Assembly: GCA_965657215.1 (NCBI GenBank)
Contig: CBFHNR010000002.1
Span: 62,001-126,000, forward strand
DNA: 64,000 nucleotides
Reading direction: 5' to 3'
Origin: JAHEJA01 sp965657215
Lineage (GTDB): Bacteria; Pseudomonadota; Alphaproteobacteria; Rhodobacterales; Rhodobacteraceae
In this document: one piece after another, positions 51,464-60,289 of the stretch
Numbering within the stretch: the stretch's first letter is position 1
Layout: each line of letters opens with the position of its first letter
Program-made: the position numbers and the translations under genes
The notes under the pieces: model-generated
Told to the model about the DNA's origin: nothing
The model's database searches: none
What the model saw: only the letters and a program-made list of their open reading frames with translations

Positions 51464-52750
51464 TTATGCAAGCATGCCCATTGGGTTTTCTAGATTATTA
51501 ACAATAGCTGCGAGCAATTCAGCCCCCAATGCGCCGTCAATCACGCGGTGATCTACCGAGAGCGTTACAGACATAACGGTCGCAACACCGAGGTCACCAT
51601 TGTCGTCTACGACAGGTTTTTTAACACCTGCACCGACGGCCAGAATAGCGCCATGGGGTGGATTGATAACCGCATCAAAATTATCGATACCGAACATCCC
51701 GAGGTTTGAAATGGCAAAGCTTCCGCCTTGATATTCATGTGGAGCAAGCTTTTTATCACGCGCGCGACCTGCAAGGTCTTTCATCTCTTTTGACAGGGCT
51801 GACAAAGATTTATTTTCTGCATCTTTTAGGACAGGAGTGAACAATCCACCCTCGATCGCGACTGCAACAGCAACGTCAGATGGCGTAAGCTGCAAAACAC
51901 GATCACCCGCCCAAACAGCATTTGCCGCTGGAACAGATTGAAGTGCCAAAGCACAGGCCTTAATGATAAAATCATTCACACTAAGTTTCACACCGCGAGC
52001 TTCGAGCTGTTTGTTTAGCTGCGCACGGAACGCTAACAAAGCATCCAATTTGATATCCCGACGAAGATAGAAATGTGGAATAGTTTGCTTGGCTTCTGTC
52101 AAACGGGCCGCAATTGTTTTGCGCATGCCATCAAGTGGAATTTCTGTGTATTCCCGATCTGCATAGATCTTGGCAACCGTATCAGCGGACGCACTGCTTG
52201 CTGCGACGACAGGGGCTTTGGCAGCAGGGGCCGCAACAGGAGCTGCTTGTGCAACCGTTGCAGGCTTACCTTCGACATCTGCTTTGACAATACGACCATG
52301 AGGACCTGACCCTTGGATCGTTGTTAAATCAACGCCATTATTTGCTGCAATGCGGCGCGCAAGTGGTGAGGCAAACACCCGTGTTCCAGACTGTGCTACG
52401 GGGGCCGCAGGTGCAGCCACTGGCGCAACCGGTGCAGCAGCGTCAGCAACGGGTGCCGCCGCTGGAGCAGGGGCCGCCGCTGTGGTTCCAATGTCATCCG
52501 CGCTTTCGCCATCATCCAATAAAACAGCGATTGCGCTATTCACGGCAACGTTTTCGGTCCCCTCAGCAATCAAAATCTTGCCAATGACACCTTCATCCAC
52601 AGCTTCAAATTCCATGGTGGCTTTGTCTGTTTCGATTTCTGCCAAAAGGTCGCCAGATTGAACTGTATCGCCTGCTTTAACAAGCCATTTCGCTAATTTG
52701 CCTTCTTCCATCGTCGGAGACAAGGCTGGCATCAGAATTTCTGTAGGCAT
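51464..52750 (-). CDS. pdhC: Pyruvate dehydrogenase complex E2, dihydrolipoyl acetyltransferase
   Basis: A 428-residue complex core subunit. N-terminal lipoyl domain (about 1-80) with the lipoylated Lys in EIETDKATMEFEAV, an Ala-Pro-rich linker (about 88-122), an E1/E3-binding domain (about 128-165, SPLARRIAANNGVDL) and the acetyltransferase domain with catalytic VDHRVIDGALGAELL near the C-terminus. It is the last gene of pdhA-pdhB-pdhC on the minus strand and lies 13 bases after pdhB. Confidence 0.97.
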   Translation of the reverse strand: MPTEILMPALSPTMEEGKLAKWLVKAGDTVQSGDLLAEIETDKATMEFEAVDEGVIGKILIAEGTENVAVNSAIAVLLDDGESADDIGTTAAAPAPAAAPVADAAAPVAPVAAPAAPVAQSGTRVFASPLARRIAANNGVDLTTIQGSGPHGRIVKADVEGKPATVAQAAPVAAPAAKAPVVAASSASADTVAKIYADREYTEIPLDGMRKTIAARLTEAKQTIPHFYLRRDIKLDALLAFRAQLNKQLEARGVKLSVNDFIIKACALALQSVPAANAVWAGDRVLQLTPSDVAVAVAIEGGLFTPVLKDAENKSLSALSKEMKDLAGRARDKKLAPHEYQGGSFAISNLGMFGIDNFDAVINPPHGAILAVGAGVKKPVVDDNGDLGVATVMSVTLSVDHRVIDGALGAELLAAIVNNLENPMGMLA

Positions 52751-52762
52751 CTCTCAATCTCC

Positions 52763-54121
52763 TTAACGATATGTGACTTGCTTAACGGCTGCGACAACTT
52801 CATCTGTTGTGACAAGCGCAAGCTTTTCTAGGTTCGCAGCATAAGGCATCGGAACATCTTTACCTGCGCAGTTTATGACAGGCGCGTCCAAATAATCAAA
52901 GGCGCGTTCCATAATCGTCGCAGAAAGATGATTGCCGATCGACCCCACAGGGAAGCCTTCTTCGACAGTTACACAGCGATTTGTCTTCATCACAGACGCA
53001 ATTACAGTGTCATAATCAATCGGACGCAATGTGCGCAGATCGATGACTTCGGCGCTGATACCATCTTCTGCGAGCCTATCCGCCGCTTCCAAGGCATAGG
53101 TCATCCCGATCCCAAAGGAAACGATGGTAACATCACTGCCTTCGCGCCAAATACGCGCTTTGCCAAACGGAACCGTAAAATCATCCATGACAGGCACATC
53201 AAAGGATTTGCCGTATAGGATCTCGTTTTCCAAAAAGATTACGGGGTTATTGTCGCGGATAGCTGTTTTCATTAAGCCCTTCGCATCCGACGCCGAATAC
53301 GGCATGACAACTTTGAGACCCGGGATTTGTGCGTACCATGCGGCGTAATCTTGGCTGTGCTGCGCACCAACACGAGCCGCGGCTCCGTTTGGCCCGCGAA
53401 ACACCATAGGCGCGCCCATTTGACCACCAGACATATACAATGTCTTGGCCGCAGAATTGATGATGTGATCAATCGCCTGCATTGCAAAGTTAAACGTCAT
53501 GAATTCAACAATCGGACGCAATCCAGCAAAAGATGACCCTGTCGCAATACCCGCAAACCCATGTTCAGTGATTGGTGTATCAATGACCCGCTTTGGGCCA
53601 AATTCATCCAACATGCCTTGTGAAATTTTATAGGCACCTTGATATTCGGCAACTTCTTCGCCCATCAAATAAACCGCGTCATCACGGCGCATTTCTTCGG
53701 CCATGGCATCGCGTAATGCTTCGCGAACTGTCTGCTGTTTGACCTCTGTGCCCTCTGGCCAATCAGGTGTATTATCGACCTGTGGCGCTGAAGGAGCGGG
53801 GGAGGCGACTGCCACCGTTGCAGGAGCCGCTGCCTCAACTGGGGCCGCTGCTGGAGTAGGGGCCGCATCCAGGTTTTCGCCTTCTTCAACCATAACGGCG
53901 ATAGCCGTGTTCACTTTGACGTTTTCAGTGCCTTCTGCAACGAGGATTTGACCAACGATACCTTCGTCAACCGCTTCAAACTCCATCGTCGCTTTGTCTG
54001 TTTCAATCTCGGCGATCACATCACCAGAGCTCACAGTGTCCCCTTCTTTGACCAACCATTTGGCCAATGTGCCTTCTTCCATTGTTGGGGAAAGGGCAGG
54101 CATAAGAATTTCAATAGCCAT
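52763..54121 (-). CDS. pdhB: Pyruvate dehydrogenase E1 beta subunit with N-terminal lipoyl domain
   Basis: A 452-residue subunit. An extra lipoyl domain (about 1-80, lipoyl Lys in EIETDKATMEFEAV) and Ala-Pro linker precede the E1-beta transketolase-like domain (about 125-452), with MGEEVAEYQGAYK, ITEHGFAGIATG and DVPMPYAANLE. The lipoylated E1-beta is known from alphaproteobacteria. The lipoyl domain is nearly the same as that of pdhC, implying duplication. It sits between pdhA and pdhC. Confidence 0.96.
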   Translation of the reverse strand: MAIEILMPALSPTMEEGTLAKWLVKEGDTVSSGDVIAEIETDKATMEFEAVDEGIVGQILVAEGTENVKVNTAIAVMVEEGENLDAAPTPAAAPVEAAAPATVAVASPAPSAPQVDNTPDWPEGTEVKQQTVREALRDAMAEEMRRDDAVYLMGEEVAEYQGAYKISQGMLDEFGPKRVIDTPITEHGFAGIATGSSFAGLRPIVEFMTFNFAMQAIDHIINSAAKTLYMSGGQMGAPMVFRGPNGAAARVGAQHSQDYAAWYAQIPGLKVVMPYSASDAKGLMKTAIRDNNPVIFLENEILYGKSFDVPVMDDFTVPFGKARIWREGSDVTIVSFGIGMTYALEAADRLAEDGISAEVIDLRTLRPIDYDTVIASVMKTNRCVTVEEGFPVGSIGNHLSATIMERAFDYLDAPVINCAGKDVPMPYAANLEKLALVTTDEVVAAVKQVTYR

Positions 54122-54135
54122 AATTCATAAACTCC

Positions 54136-55125
54136 TTATGCGTAAATATCTGTCCACAACTCTTCAAGAGCGGGCTCTGGGCTTGTTTTTGCGAATTCAG
54201 CGGAGGCGTTCACAACCTCTTTAATTTCTTTGTCGATCGCCTTCAAATCGTCCTCTGTGGCATGGCCACCAGTGAGCAACATGGAGCGAATGCTTTCGAT
54301 AGGATCACGCTCTTCGCGCATCTTTTGAACTTCATCGCGCGTGCGATATTTCGCAGGATCCGACATAGAATGTCCACGATAACGATATGTTTTGATCTCA
54401 AGGATATAGGGACCCTTGCCAGCACGACAATGCGCAACGGCCTTCTCGCCCGCTTCTTTGACGGCTAGAACGCTCATGCCATCAACCGCTTCCCCTGGGA
54501 TGCCGAAGGCCTCACCACGGGTGTAAATATCTGGCGACGAGGTCGAGCGCGCTTGTGCCGTTCCCATAGCGTATTGGTTGTTTTCAATGACGAACACGAC
54601 GGGCAACTTCCAAAGTGCCGCCATATTAAAGGTCTCATAGACTTGACCTTGGTTTGCAGCACCATCGCCGAAATAGGTGAATGTCACTCGGCCATTTCCA
54701 AGGTATTGATCCGCAAAGGCCAAACCGGCCCCAAGGGGAACCTGCGCCCCAACAATCCCATGTCCGCCATAGAAATGCTTTTCCTTGCTAAACATATGCA
54801 TGGAGCCGCCTTTTCCTTTGGAATAGCCACCCTCACGCCCTGTCAATTCGGCCATTACACCATTAGGGTCCATACCACAGGCCAACATGTGACCGTGATC
54901 GCGATAGGATGTGATCCGCTTGTCGCCTTCTTCCGCGGCGGCCTCAAGGCCCACAACAACGGCTTCTTGGCCAATGTACAAATGGCAAAACCCGCCAATT
55001 AAACCCATACCATATAATTGACCGGCCTTTTCTTCAAAGCGTCGGATCAACAGCATTTCACGGTAATATGTTTTCAACTCATCTGCCGATACATTCGGCT
55101 GAGGTGCGGATTTTTTTGCCGCCAT
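54136..55125 (-). CDS. pdhA: Pyruvate dehydrogenase E1 alpha subunit
   Basis: A 329-residue thiamine diphosphate enzyme that decarboxylates pyruvate. The TPP motif is TYFGDGAANQGQVYETFNMAALW (GDG...N) and the phosphorylation-type loop is YRYRGHSMSDPAKYR. RFEEKAGQLYGMGLIGGFCHLY near the start is typical of E1-alpha. It is the first gene of the operon; the 203 bases upstream (55126-55328) carry no gene. Confidence 0.97.
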   Translation of the reverse strand: MAAKKSAPQPNVSADELKTYYREMLLIRRFEEKAGQLYGMGLIGGFCHLYIGQEAVVVGLEAAAEEGDKRITSYRDHGHMLACGMDPNGVMAELTGREGGYSKGKGGSMHMFSKEKHFYGGHGIVGAQVPLGAGLAFADQYLGNGRVTFTYFGDGAANQGQVYETFNMAALWKLPVVFVIENNQYAMGTAQARSTSSPDIYTRGEAFGIPGEAVDGMSVLAVKEAGEKAVAHCRAGKGPYILEIKTYRYRGHSMSDPAKYRTRDEVQKMREERDPIESIRSMLLTGGHATEDDLKAIDKEIKEVVNASAEFAKTSPEPALEELWTDIYA

Positions 55126-55328
55126 GGAAACGTCCCCTAAATAAATAGTTTAGCATTAAACTATCTAATACAGCAGTTACCTTGAAAATGATAGTAGAAA
55201 TTTCTGAACACATGCCAGCTATGCGAAAGTCACATAACTTCCTCCGCACATGTCTTCTTCTTTTGAAAAGTATCCTGGGTGAATTGGCGCAGCCAAGAGG
55301 GCAAAGCCCTAATCAGCCAAACACCATA

Positions 55329-55631
55329 TTAAGGAAGAATTATCTCATCCGCACGGGCCACACCCAAAACAGCGCGCGCTTGCTCGTCCAGCAAATCTAG
55401 ATCCAAGAAATCATCTGACATGCGACGTGTGAGGTTTTCCATTTCAGCCACTTCAAGGTTCAACGCAAGAAGTTCACGCTCCAACTTCGCAGCATCCCCC
55501 AAGATCTCGGCCCTACGGAACAATCCGTAGTCCCCTTGCACAGCCGCAAATACAAAGTACATGCTAATCGCAAGCGCAAATGGAAAGGTCCAAATTAGAC
55601 CCCAAGCCGGTTTCTTGGTTTGTTTGCTCAT
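55329..55631 (-). CDS. Septum formation initiator (FtsB/DivIC-like)
   Basis: A 100-residue bitopic division protein with one membrane helix (about 12-31) followed by a coiled coil (AAKLERELLALNLEVAEMENLTRRM) and a short periplasmic tail with LDEQARAVLGVARADEIILP. Matches the FtsB family in layout. It is upstream of pdhA, separated by 203 bases, as is common in alphaproteobacteria. Confidence 0.88.
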   Translation of the reverse strand: MSKQTKKPAWGLIWTFPFALAISMYFVFAAVQGDYGLFRRAEILGDAAKLERELLALNLEVAEMENLTRRMSDDFLDLDLLDEQARAVLGVARADEIILP

Positions 55632-55744
55632 GTCTGCCTCAAGCTGCCAGTATGTTCTGGCTTATGAAACTGACTATGCCATAAGTGATTCGCCTTGTGA
55701 ATCCCAAACATTCACAATTGTCCAATTATTTGCAAATAAATTGC

Positions 55745-56638
55745 TTACCCTGAAATTGAGGCCTGATAAATGCTATCAATTGTCGTTGCGAGCAGGGCAT
55801 CAAACTCTGCATCGCTTTGTTGCGCGCTGAGACCTTCGGTGAGGGCGCGGGAAAAGCTTGCGATCATATTTGCGTTTTTGGAGAGCATGCTATTTGCGAT
55901 ACTGCGGCTGTATCCACCTGAGAGGGCCACAACTTTCAACACCTTCGAGTGATCTGCGAGCTCTTTATATTGATTGGCGATCTCTGGAAGCGTGAGCTTC
56001 AGCATGACCTGTTGATCCGCCTCTAGCGCGTCTAGCTGCGAAAGGATCGCATCGGCTAGCATTTGCTCCGCTTGCGCTTTGTTGTTCATTGTAATGGTGA
56101 TCTCAGGCTCAATAATTGGCATCAAGCCGTGCGATAGGATTTGTTTTCCAATGTCGAATTGCTGTTTTACTAAGGCCTCGATACCATCCTGATTGGCTTC
56201 ATGGATCACAGAGCGCATTTTAGTGCCAAAGATGTTTTTGCGCACCGCTCTTTCCAAGAGAGCATCTAACTCTGGCATCGGTTTTAGGCATTGAGCGCCG
56301 TCTTTCGCCTCAGCCAAGCCTTTGTCGACCTTTAGAAATGGAACAACTTGACGCGTTTGCCAGAGGTAATCCGCTGTTGGCGTGCCGTCGATGTCACGAT
56401 CCATTGTCATTTCAAACAAGATGGCACCAACCACGCGATCCCCAGAAAAGGCGGGGGATTTGATGATCCGTTGGCGCATTCCATGGATCAGGTCAAACAT
56501 CTCAGCGTCACCCGAATACCCTGTTTCATCAATTCCATATTGCAAGAGCGCTTTTGGCGTTGAGCCGCCAGATTGATCAAGAGCTGCGATAAATCCTTGG
56601 CCAGATGCAATTTGTTGTGTTTGAAGCGCTTTAGACAT
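55745..56638 (-). CDS. Fructose-bisphosphate aldolase class I
   Basis: A 297-residue Schiff-base aldolase of glycolysis and gluconeogenesis. The N-terminal FIAALDQSGGSTPKAL and the catalytic Lys in VMLKLTLPE (about residue 205) are visible; LSGGYSRSIAN holds the phosphate-binding part. It lies downstream of pgk on the minus strand, separated by 147 bases. Confidence 0.93.
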   Translation of the reverse strand: MSKALQTQQIASGQGFIAALDQSGGSTPKALLQYGIDETGYSGDAEMFDLIHGMRQRIIKSPAFSGDRVVGAILFEMTMDRDIDGTPTADYLWQTRQVVPFLKVDKGLAEAKDGAQCLKPMPELDALLERAVRKNIFGTKMRSVIHEANQDGIEALVKQQFDIGKQILSHGLMPIIEPEITITMNNKAQAEQMLADAILSQLDALEADQQVMLKLTLPEIANQYKELADHSKVLKVVALSGGYSRSIANSMLSKNANMIASFSRALTEGLSAQQSDAEFDALLATTIDSIYQASISG

Positions 56639-56785
56639 TTAATCCATTTCCCATGTGTCAAAATGGCATAAAATCGGATGATTTCAGGCCCGTTGGGAAA
56701 CGGATAAGCCACCAAAATTTCTATGTAAATTCTGGTGGCGCTACCGTTATCGCAAACATTTCTAAAAAATGTTAAACTGCGTCAA

Positions 56786-57979
56786 TTATGCTTGGTTTAG
56801 GGCGGCAACACCTGGCAATTCCTTGCCTTCCATCCATTCTAGGAAGGCACCGCCTGCTGTTGAAATGTATGTGAAATCTTTAGCCGCATCCGCTTTGTTC
56901 AAGGCGGCAACCGTATCTCCGCCCCCTGCAACAGAGGTCAGAGTTCCCGCCTTTGATAGTTTGGCTGCATGCGCCGCGGCTGCATTCGTTGCCCGATCAA
57001 AGGGTTCTATTTCAAAGGCCCCCAATGGACCGTTCCAAATCAAGGTTTTCGCTGTATCAAAACAGGCGGCAATGCGGGCAACTGTATCTGGCCCTGCATC
57101 CAAAATCATAGCATCTTGGGGGCATGCATCAGCAGCAAGGGTTTCATTCGCTGCATTGGCTGCAAATTCACGTGCGACAACAATATCGCTTGGGAGGATG
57201 ATGTCGCATCCTGCTTTTTCGGCTTTCAACAGAATATCGCGCGCCGTATCGGTCATGTCATGTTCGGCCAAAGAGGTGCCGACATTGATACCCTGCGCCG
57301 CAAGGAAGGTATTTGCCATACCACCCCCAATCACAAGGTGATCCACTTTTCCAACCAAATTGCCCAAGAGGTCGAGCTTGGTCGACACTTTTGCCCCGCC
57401 AACAATCGCCACAATAGGACGTTTGGGTGTTCCCAAAGCGGCCTCAAGCGCGCTCAGCTCAGCCTGCATCAAACGACCTGCGCAAGAGGGCAGCAAGCGA
57501 GCAATTCCTTCGGTTGACGCATGGGCGCGGTGCGCCGCTGAAAAGGCATCATTGCAATAGATATCGCCAACATCGGCCATCGCTTGGGCAAACTCGGGAT
57601 CGTTCTTTTCTTCTTCTGCGTAAAAGCGCGTGTTTTCTAACAAGAGCACTTCGCCTGAGCGCATGGCTCCTGCGGCGGCTTTGGCTGCTGGTCCTTTGGT
57701 GTCGGCCACAAAGGTAATCGGGGCGTCAAGGTGGGTTTCGAGCGCAGGGATCAAGTGGCGCAGGGAAAGATCATCCTTGATCTGACCTTTAGGGCGTCCG
57801 AAATGTGCCAGCAAAATTGGCAAACCGCCTTTGGCGATAATATCGCGCACAGTGGGGGCGATTTTTTCAATCCGCGTGGCGTCGCTTACGACCCCATTGT
57901 CCATAGGAACATTAATGTCCACACGCACAAGCACGCGTTTTTCGTTCAAATCGAGATCGTCTAGTGATTTCCAGCCCAT
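56786..57979 (-). CDS. pgk: Phosphoglycerate kinase
   Basis: A 397-residue glycolytic kinase. The hallmark RVDINVPMDNG is at about 22-32, the substrate-binding LAHFGRPKGQ at about 60, the hinge GGAKVSTKLDLLGNLV at about 195 and the nucleotide-binding GGGDTVAAL at the C-terminus. Length is normal. Its start is 15 codons inside the divergent control region shared with the cyclophilin gene at 58112. Confidence 0.97.
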   Translation of the reverse strand: MGWKSLDDLDLNEKRVLVRVDINVPMDNGVVSDATRIEKIAPTVRDIIAKGGLPILLAHFGRPKGQIKDDLSLRHLIPALETHLDAPITFVADTKGPAAKAAAGAMRSGEVLLLENTRFYAEEEKNDPEFAQAMADVGDIYCNDAFSAAHRAHASTEGIARLLPSCAGRLMQAELSALEAALGTPKRPIVAIVGGAKVSTKLDLLGNLVGKVDHLVIGGGMANTFLAAQGINVGTSLAEHDMTDTARDILLKAEKAGCDIILPSDIVVAREFAANAANETLAADACPQDAMILDAGPDTVARIAACFDTAKTLIWNGPLGAFEIEPFDRATNAAAAHAAKLSKAGTLTSVAGGGDTVAALNKADAAKDFTYISTAGGAFLEWMEGKELPGVAALNQA

Positions 57980-58111
57980 ACTGAACCCCTACAAATGATA
58001 AAAAATTTGCCTTGTTTTTTCCCATGCAGCCCATTTGGTCAAGGGGAGATCTTGTTCCTTGGCTCAAAGACATTTAGGTATTCATGCAAACACCACTCAA
58101 AGGAGCCCGAC

Positions 58112-58618
58112 ATGGCCGAGATCAAAGATCCAGAAAACACTATTCTAATGGAACTCAAAGACGGAACCGTCACAATTGAATTGCTGACTGACATTGCGCC
58201 TTTGCACTGTGAACGTATCAAGGAATTGGCCCGCAGTGGTGCCTATGACAACGTGGCCTTTCACCGTGTGATTGATGGCTTTATGGCGCAAACGGGTGAT
58301 GTAAAAAACGGCAATATGGAGCAGGATTTTGATATCCGCATGGCGGGCACTGGTGGATCCGAGCTTCCTAACCTTAAGGCGGAATTTTCTGGCATCCCCC
58401 ATGATCGCGGAACATTGGCAGCGGCGCGCTCTGCAAATCCAGACAGCGCAAACAGCCAGTTCTTTATCAATTTCAGCGACAATCACTTCCTAAATCGTCA
58501 ATACACTGTTTACGGACGTGTTATCGAAGGCATGGACCACGTTGATGCCATCACACGAGGCGAGCCGCCTGCGCAGCCTGATCGCATGATTTCCGTCAAG
58601 GTGGCCGCAGATGCGTAA
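58112..58618 (+). CDS. Cytoplasmic cyclophilin-type peptidyl-prolyl isomerase
   Basis: A 168-residue cyclophilin without signal peptide. Active-site residues are in YDNVAFHRVIDGFMAQTGD (Arg, Phe, Met, Gln), SANSQFFINFSDNHFLN and the QYTVYGRVIEGMDHVDAI region. AAGGAG lies upstream of ATG 58112; an earlier frame extension is not family-like. The next cyclophilin gene overlaps its stop by eight bases. Confidence 0.94.
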   Translation: MAEIKDPENTILMELKDGTVTIELLTDIAPLHCERIKELARSGAYDNVAFHRVIDGFMAQTGDVKNGNMEQDFDIRMAGTGGSELPNLKAEFSGIPHDRGTLAAARSANPDSANSQFFINFSDNHFLNRQYTVYGRVIEGMDHVDAITRGEPPAQPDRMISVKVAADA

Positions 58619-59156
58619 GCTAGCGGCTCTCTTGGCTTTTGTTGCCTCTCCCGCTTTGGCGGCAGGCATTCAAATCGATGTAGCGGGTGAGGCGAACGGG
58701 ACAATCACGATTGATCTGTTCGAAGACGTCGCACCAAAACATGCCGAACGTATCACGACTTTGGCTTCAGAAGGGGCCTATGACAACGTGGTCTTCCACC
58801 GTGTTATCGAAGGGTTCATGGCCCAAACAGGGGACGTGGAATTTGGCAAAGCCGATGGCGAGGTGCGCATGGCTGGACGGGGCGGTTCGTCCTATCCTGA
58901 TTTGCCTGCTGAATTCTCGGACAAAGCTTACGAGCGCGGCGTGGTCGGCATGGCGCGATCACAAAGCCCCAATAGCGCCAATAGCCAGTTTTTCATCATG
59001 TTTGAGCCTGGGTATTTCTTGAATGGCCAATACACTGTTGTCGGAGCTGTCACCAGCGGCATGGACATTGTGGATGCGATCAAACTGGGCAAGGGTCCTA
59101 ATGGGATGGTCATCGGCGATCCGGATCGCATGGTCAAAGTGACCGCTATCGACTGA
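58611..59156 (+). CDS. Periplasmic cyclophilin-type peptidyl-prolyl isomerase
   Basis: A 181-residue cyclophilin with a signal peptide (MRKLAALLAFVASPALAAG, cleavage near residue 18). The fold is as in the upstream gene: YDNVVFHRVIEGFMAQTGD, SANSQFFIMFEPG and QYTVVGAVTSGMDIVDAI. It starts eight bases before the end of the first cyclophilin gene, so the pair is translationally coupled and supplies an isomerase on each side of the inner membrane. Confidence 0.95.
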   Translation: MRKLAALLAFVASPALAAGIQIDVAGEANGTITIDLFEDVAPKHAERITTLASEGAYDNVVFHRVIEGFMAQTGDVEFGKADGEVRMAGRGGSSYPDLPAEFSDKAYERGVVGMARSQSPNSANSQFFIMFEPGYFLNGQYTVVGAVTSGMDIVDAIKLGKGPNGMVIGDPDRMVKVTAID

Positions 59157-59187
59157 TTGCGGCCATTGGTTCAATCAATATGACGTG

Positions 59188-59219
59188 ATATCGGCGTGAT
59201 GAGCGCCGATATTTTTTTA
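59188..59219 (+). terminator. Intrinsic terminator of the cyclophilin pair
   Basis: ATATCGGCG pairs with CGCCGATAT, followed by TTTTTTAT. Confidence 0.9.
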
Positions 59220-59250
59220 TTAAAAGCCTAATTCGTGATACCGTATCTTT

Positions 59251-60234
59251 ATGATACATTCCATTGCACATAGATTTTCCAAGAGCCTTATTCCCGTGTT
59301 GATCGGACTTGTCTGGGTCAGCAAAGCCATGGCCAGCCCTGAATTTTGGGCGCATGAATGGCCCAAGACGGATTTCTCCAAGACCGAAGTTCCATGGGTC
59401 GAAATTATGTCAGGCGGCCCTGGCAAAGACGGGATACCTGCATTGAGGGATCCGACGTTTGTTCCACGGGAAGAGGTCGATTTTCCTAGAATTGAACCGG
59501 TCTTGTCGATTGAAATAGAAGGCGATACACGGGCCTATCCTATTCGTTATCTAATGTGGCATGAATTGGTGAATGATCGCATCGCCGATACGCCTATTTT
59601 GGTAAGCTTTTGTCCCCTGTGTAATTCTGGTTTGATCTTTGATCGTCGCCAAAATGGGCGGGAATTGACCTTTGGGGTCACTGGAAAGCTACGGTTTTCG
59701 GATATGGTTATGTATGACGTGGACACCCAAAGCTGGTGGCAACAAGCCATCGGTCACGCCATAGTCGGCGAGATGACAGGGGCTGATTTAAACGCGCTGC
59801 CCAGTCGAATGGAGAGCCTGCAAGACTTTGCCAATCGCCACCCTGAGGGGCGCGTCATGGCGCGTCCAACCTATTCGCGTGCTTACGGTCGCAATCCCTA
59901 TGTCGGGTATGAAGCCGCCCCAAGACCCTTTCTCTATAGTGGTGATCCGCCGCCCCATGGCATTCGCTCTTTGGAGCGTGTTATCCGAATTGGATCACAG
60001 GCATGGCCAATGACGCGGCTAGAGAAAGAGAATGTGATCACTGAGGCGGGATTTGTCATTTCCAAAGTGGGGCGACAGGCTTCTGCTTTGGAGGATGGGG
60101 TTATCGCGTCTGCGCGATTGATCCCGACGGTGGAGGTGAAGAATTCAAATGGCGAGGATGTGGTTTATGATGTGATGTTTGCCTTCGCCTTTGATGCCTT
60201 CTGGCCCGAGGGCGAGTGGATGTTGGCGCCCTAA
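59251..60234 (+). CDS. DUF3179 domain protein, exported
   Basis: A 327-residue protein with a signal peptide (hydrophobic core IPVLIGLVWVSKAMA, cleavage likely near 28). The DUF3179 pattern is present: DGIPALRDPTFVP, YPIRYLMWHELVND, then the Cys pair in SFCPLCNSGLIFDRR and the later ENVITEAGF. The CxxC and its surroundings resemble a redox or metal site, but function is unknown. Single gene between terminators. Confidence 0.83.
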   Translation: MIHSIAHRFSKSLIPVLIGLVWVSKAMASPEFWAHEWPKTDFSKTEVPWVEIMSGGPGKDGIPALRDPTFVPREEVDFPRIEPVLSIEIEGDTRAYPIRYLMWHELVNDRIADTPILVSFCPLCNSGLIFDRRQNGRELTFGVTGKLRFSDMVMYDVDTQSWWQQAIGHAIVGEMTGADLNALPSRMESLQDFANRHPEGRVMARPTYSRAYGRNPYVGYEAAPRPFLYSGDPPPHGIRSLERVIRIGSQAWPMTRLEKENVITEAGFVISKVGRQASALEDGVIASARLIPTVEVKNSNGEDVVYDVMFAFAFDAFWPEGEWMLAP

Positions 60235-60262
60235 AAAATTGGCGACCCAAGGGCCGCCAATG
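60233..60262 (-). terminator. Intrinsic terminator of tyrS
   Basis: On the minus strand ATTGGCG pairs with CGCCAAT and is followed by TTTTT (A-run at 60233-60238). Confidence 0.8.
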
Positions 60263-60289
60263 ATTGAGTATTTCTGCAAAGATGAAGAG

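Noticed and set aside
51464..54121. Duplicated sequence in pdhB and pdhC as a mobile repeat
   Set aside because: The similarity is confined to the lipoyl domains and linkers and is explained by domain duplication.
55182..55400. Plus-strand open frame between pdhA and ftsB
   Set aside because: It overlaps the end of ftsB, lacks a family pattern and a ribosome site.
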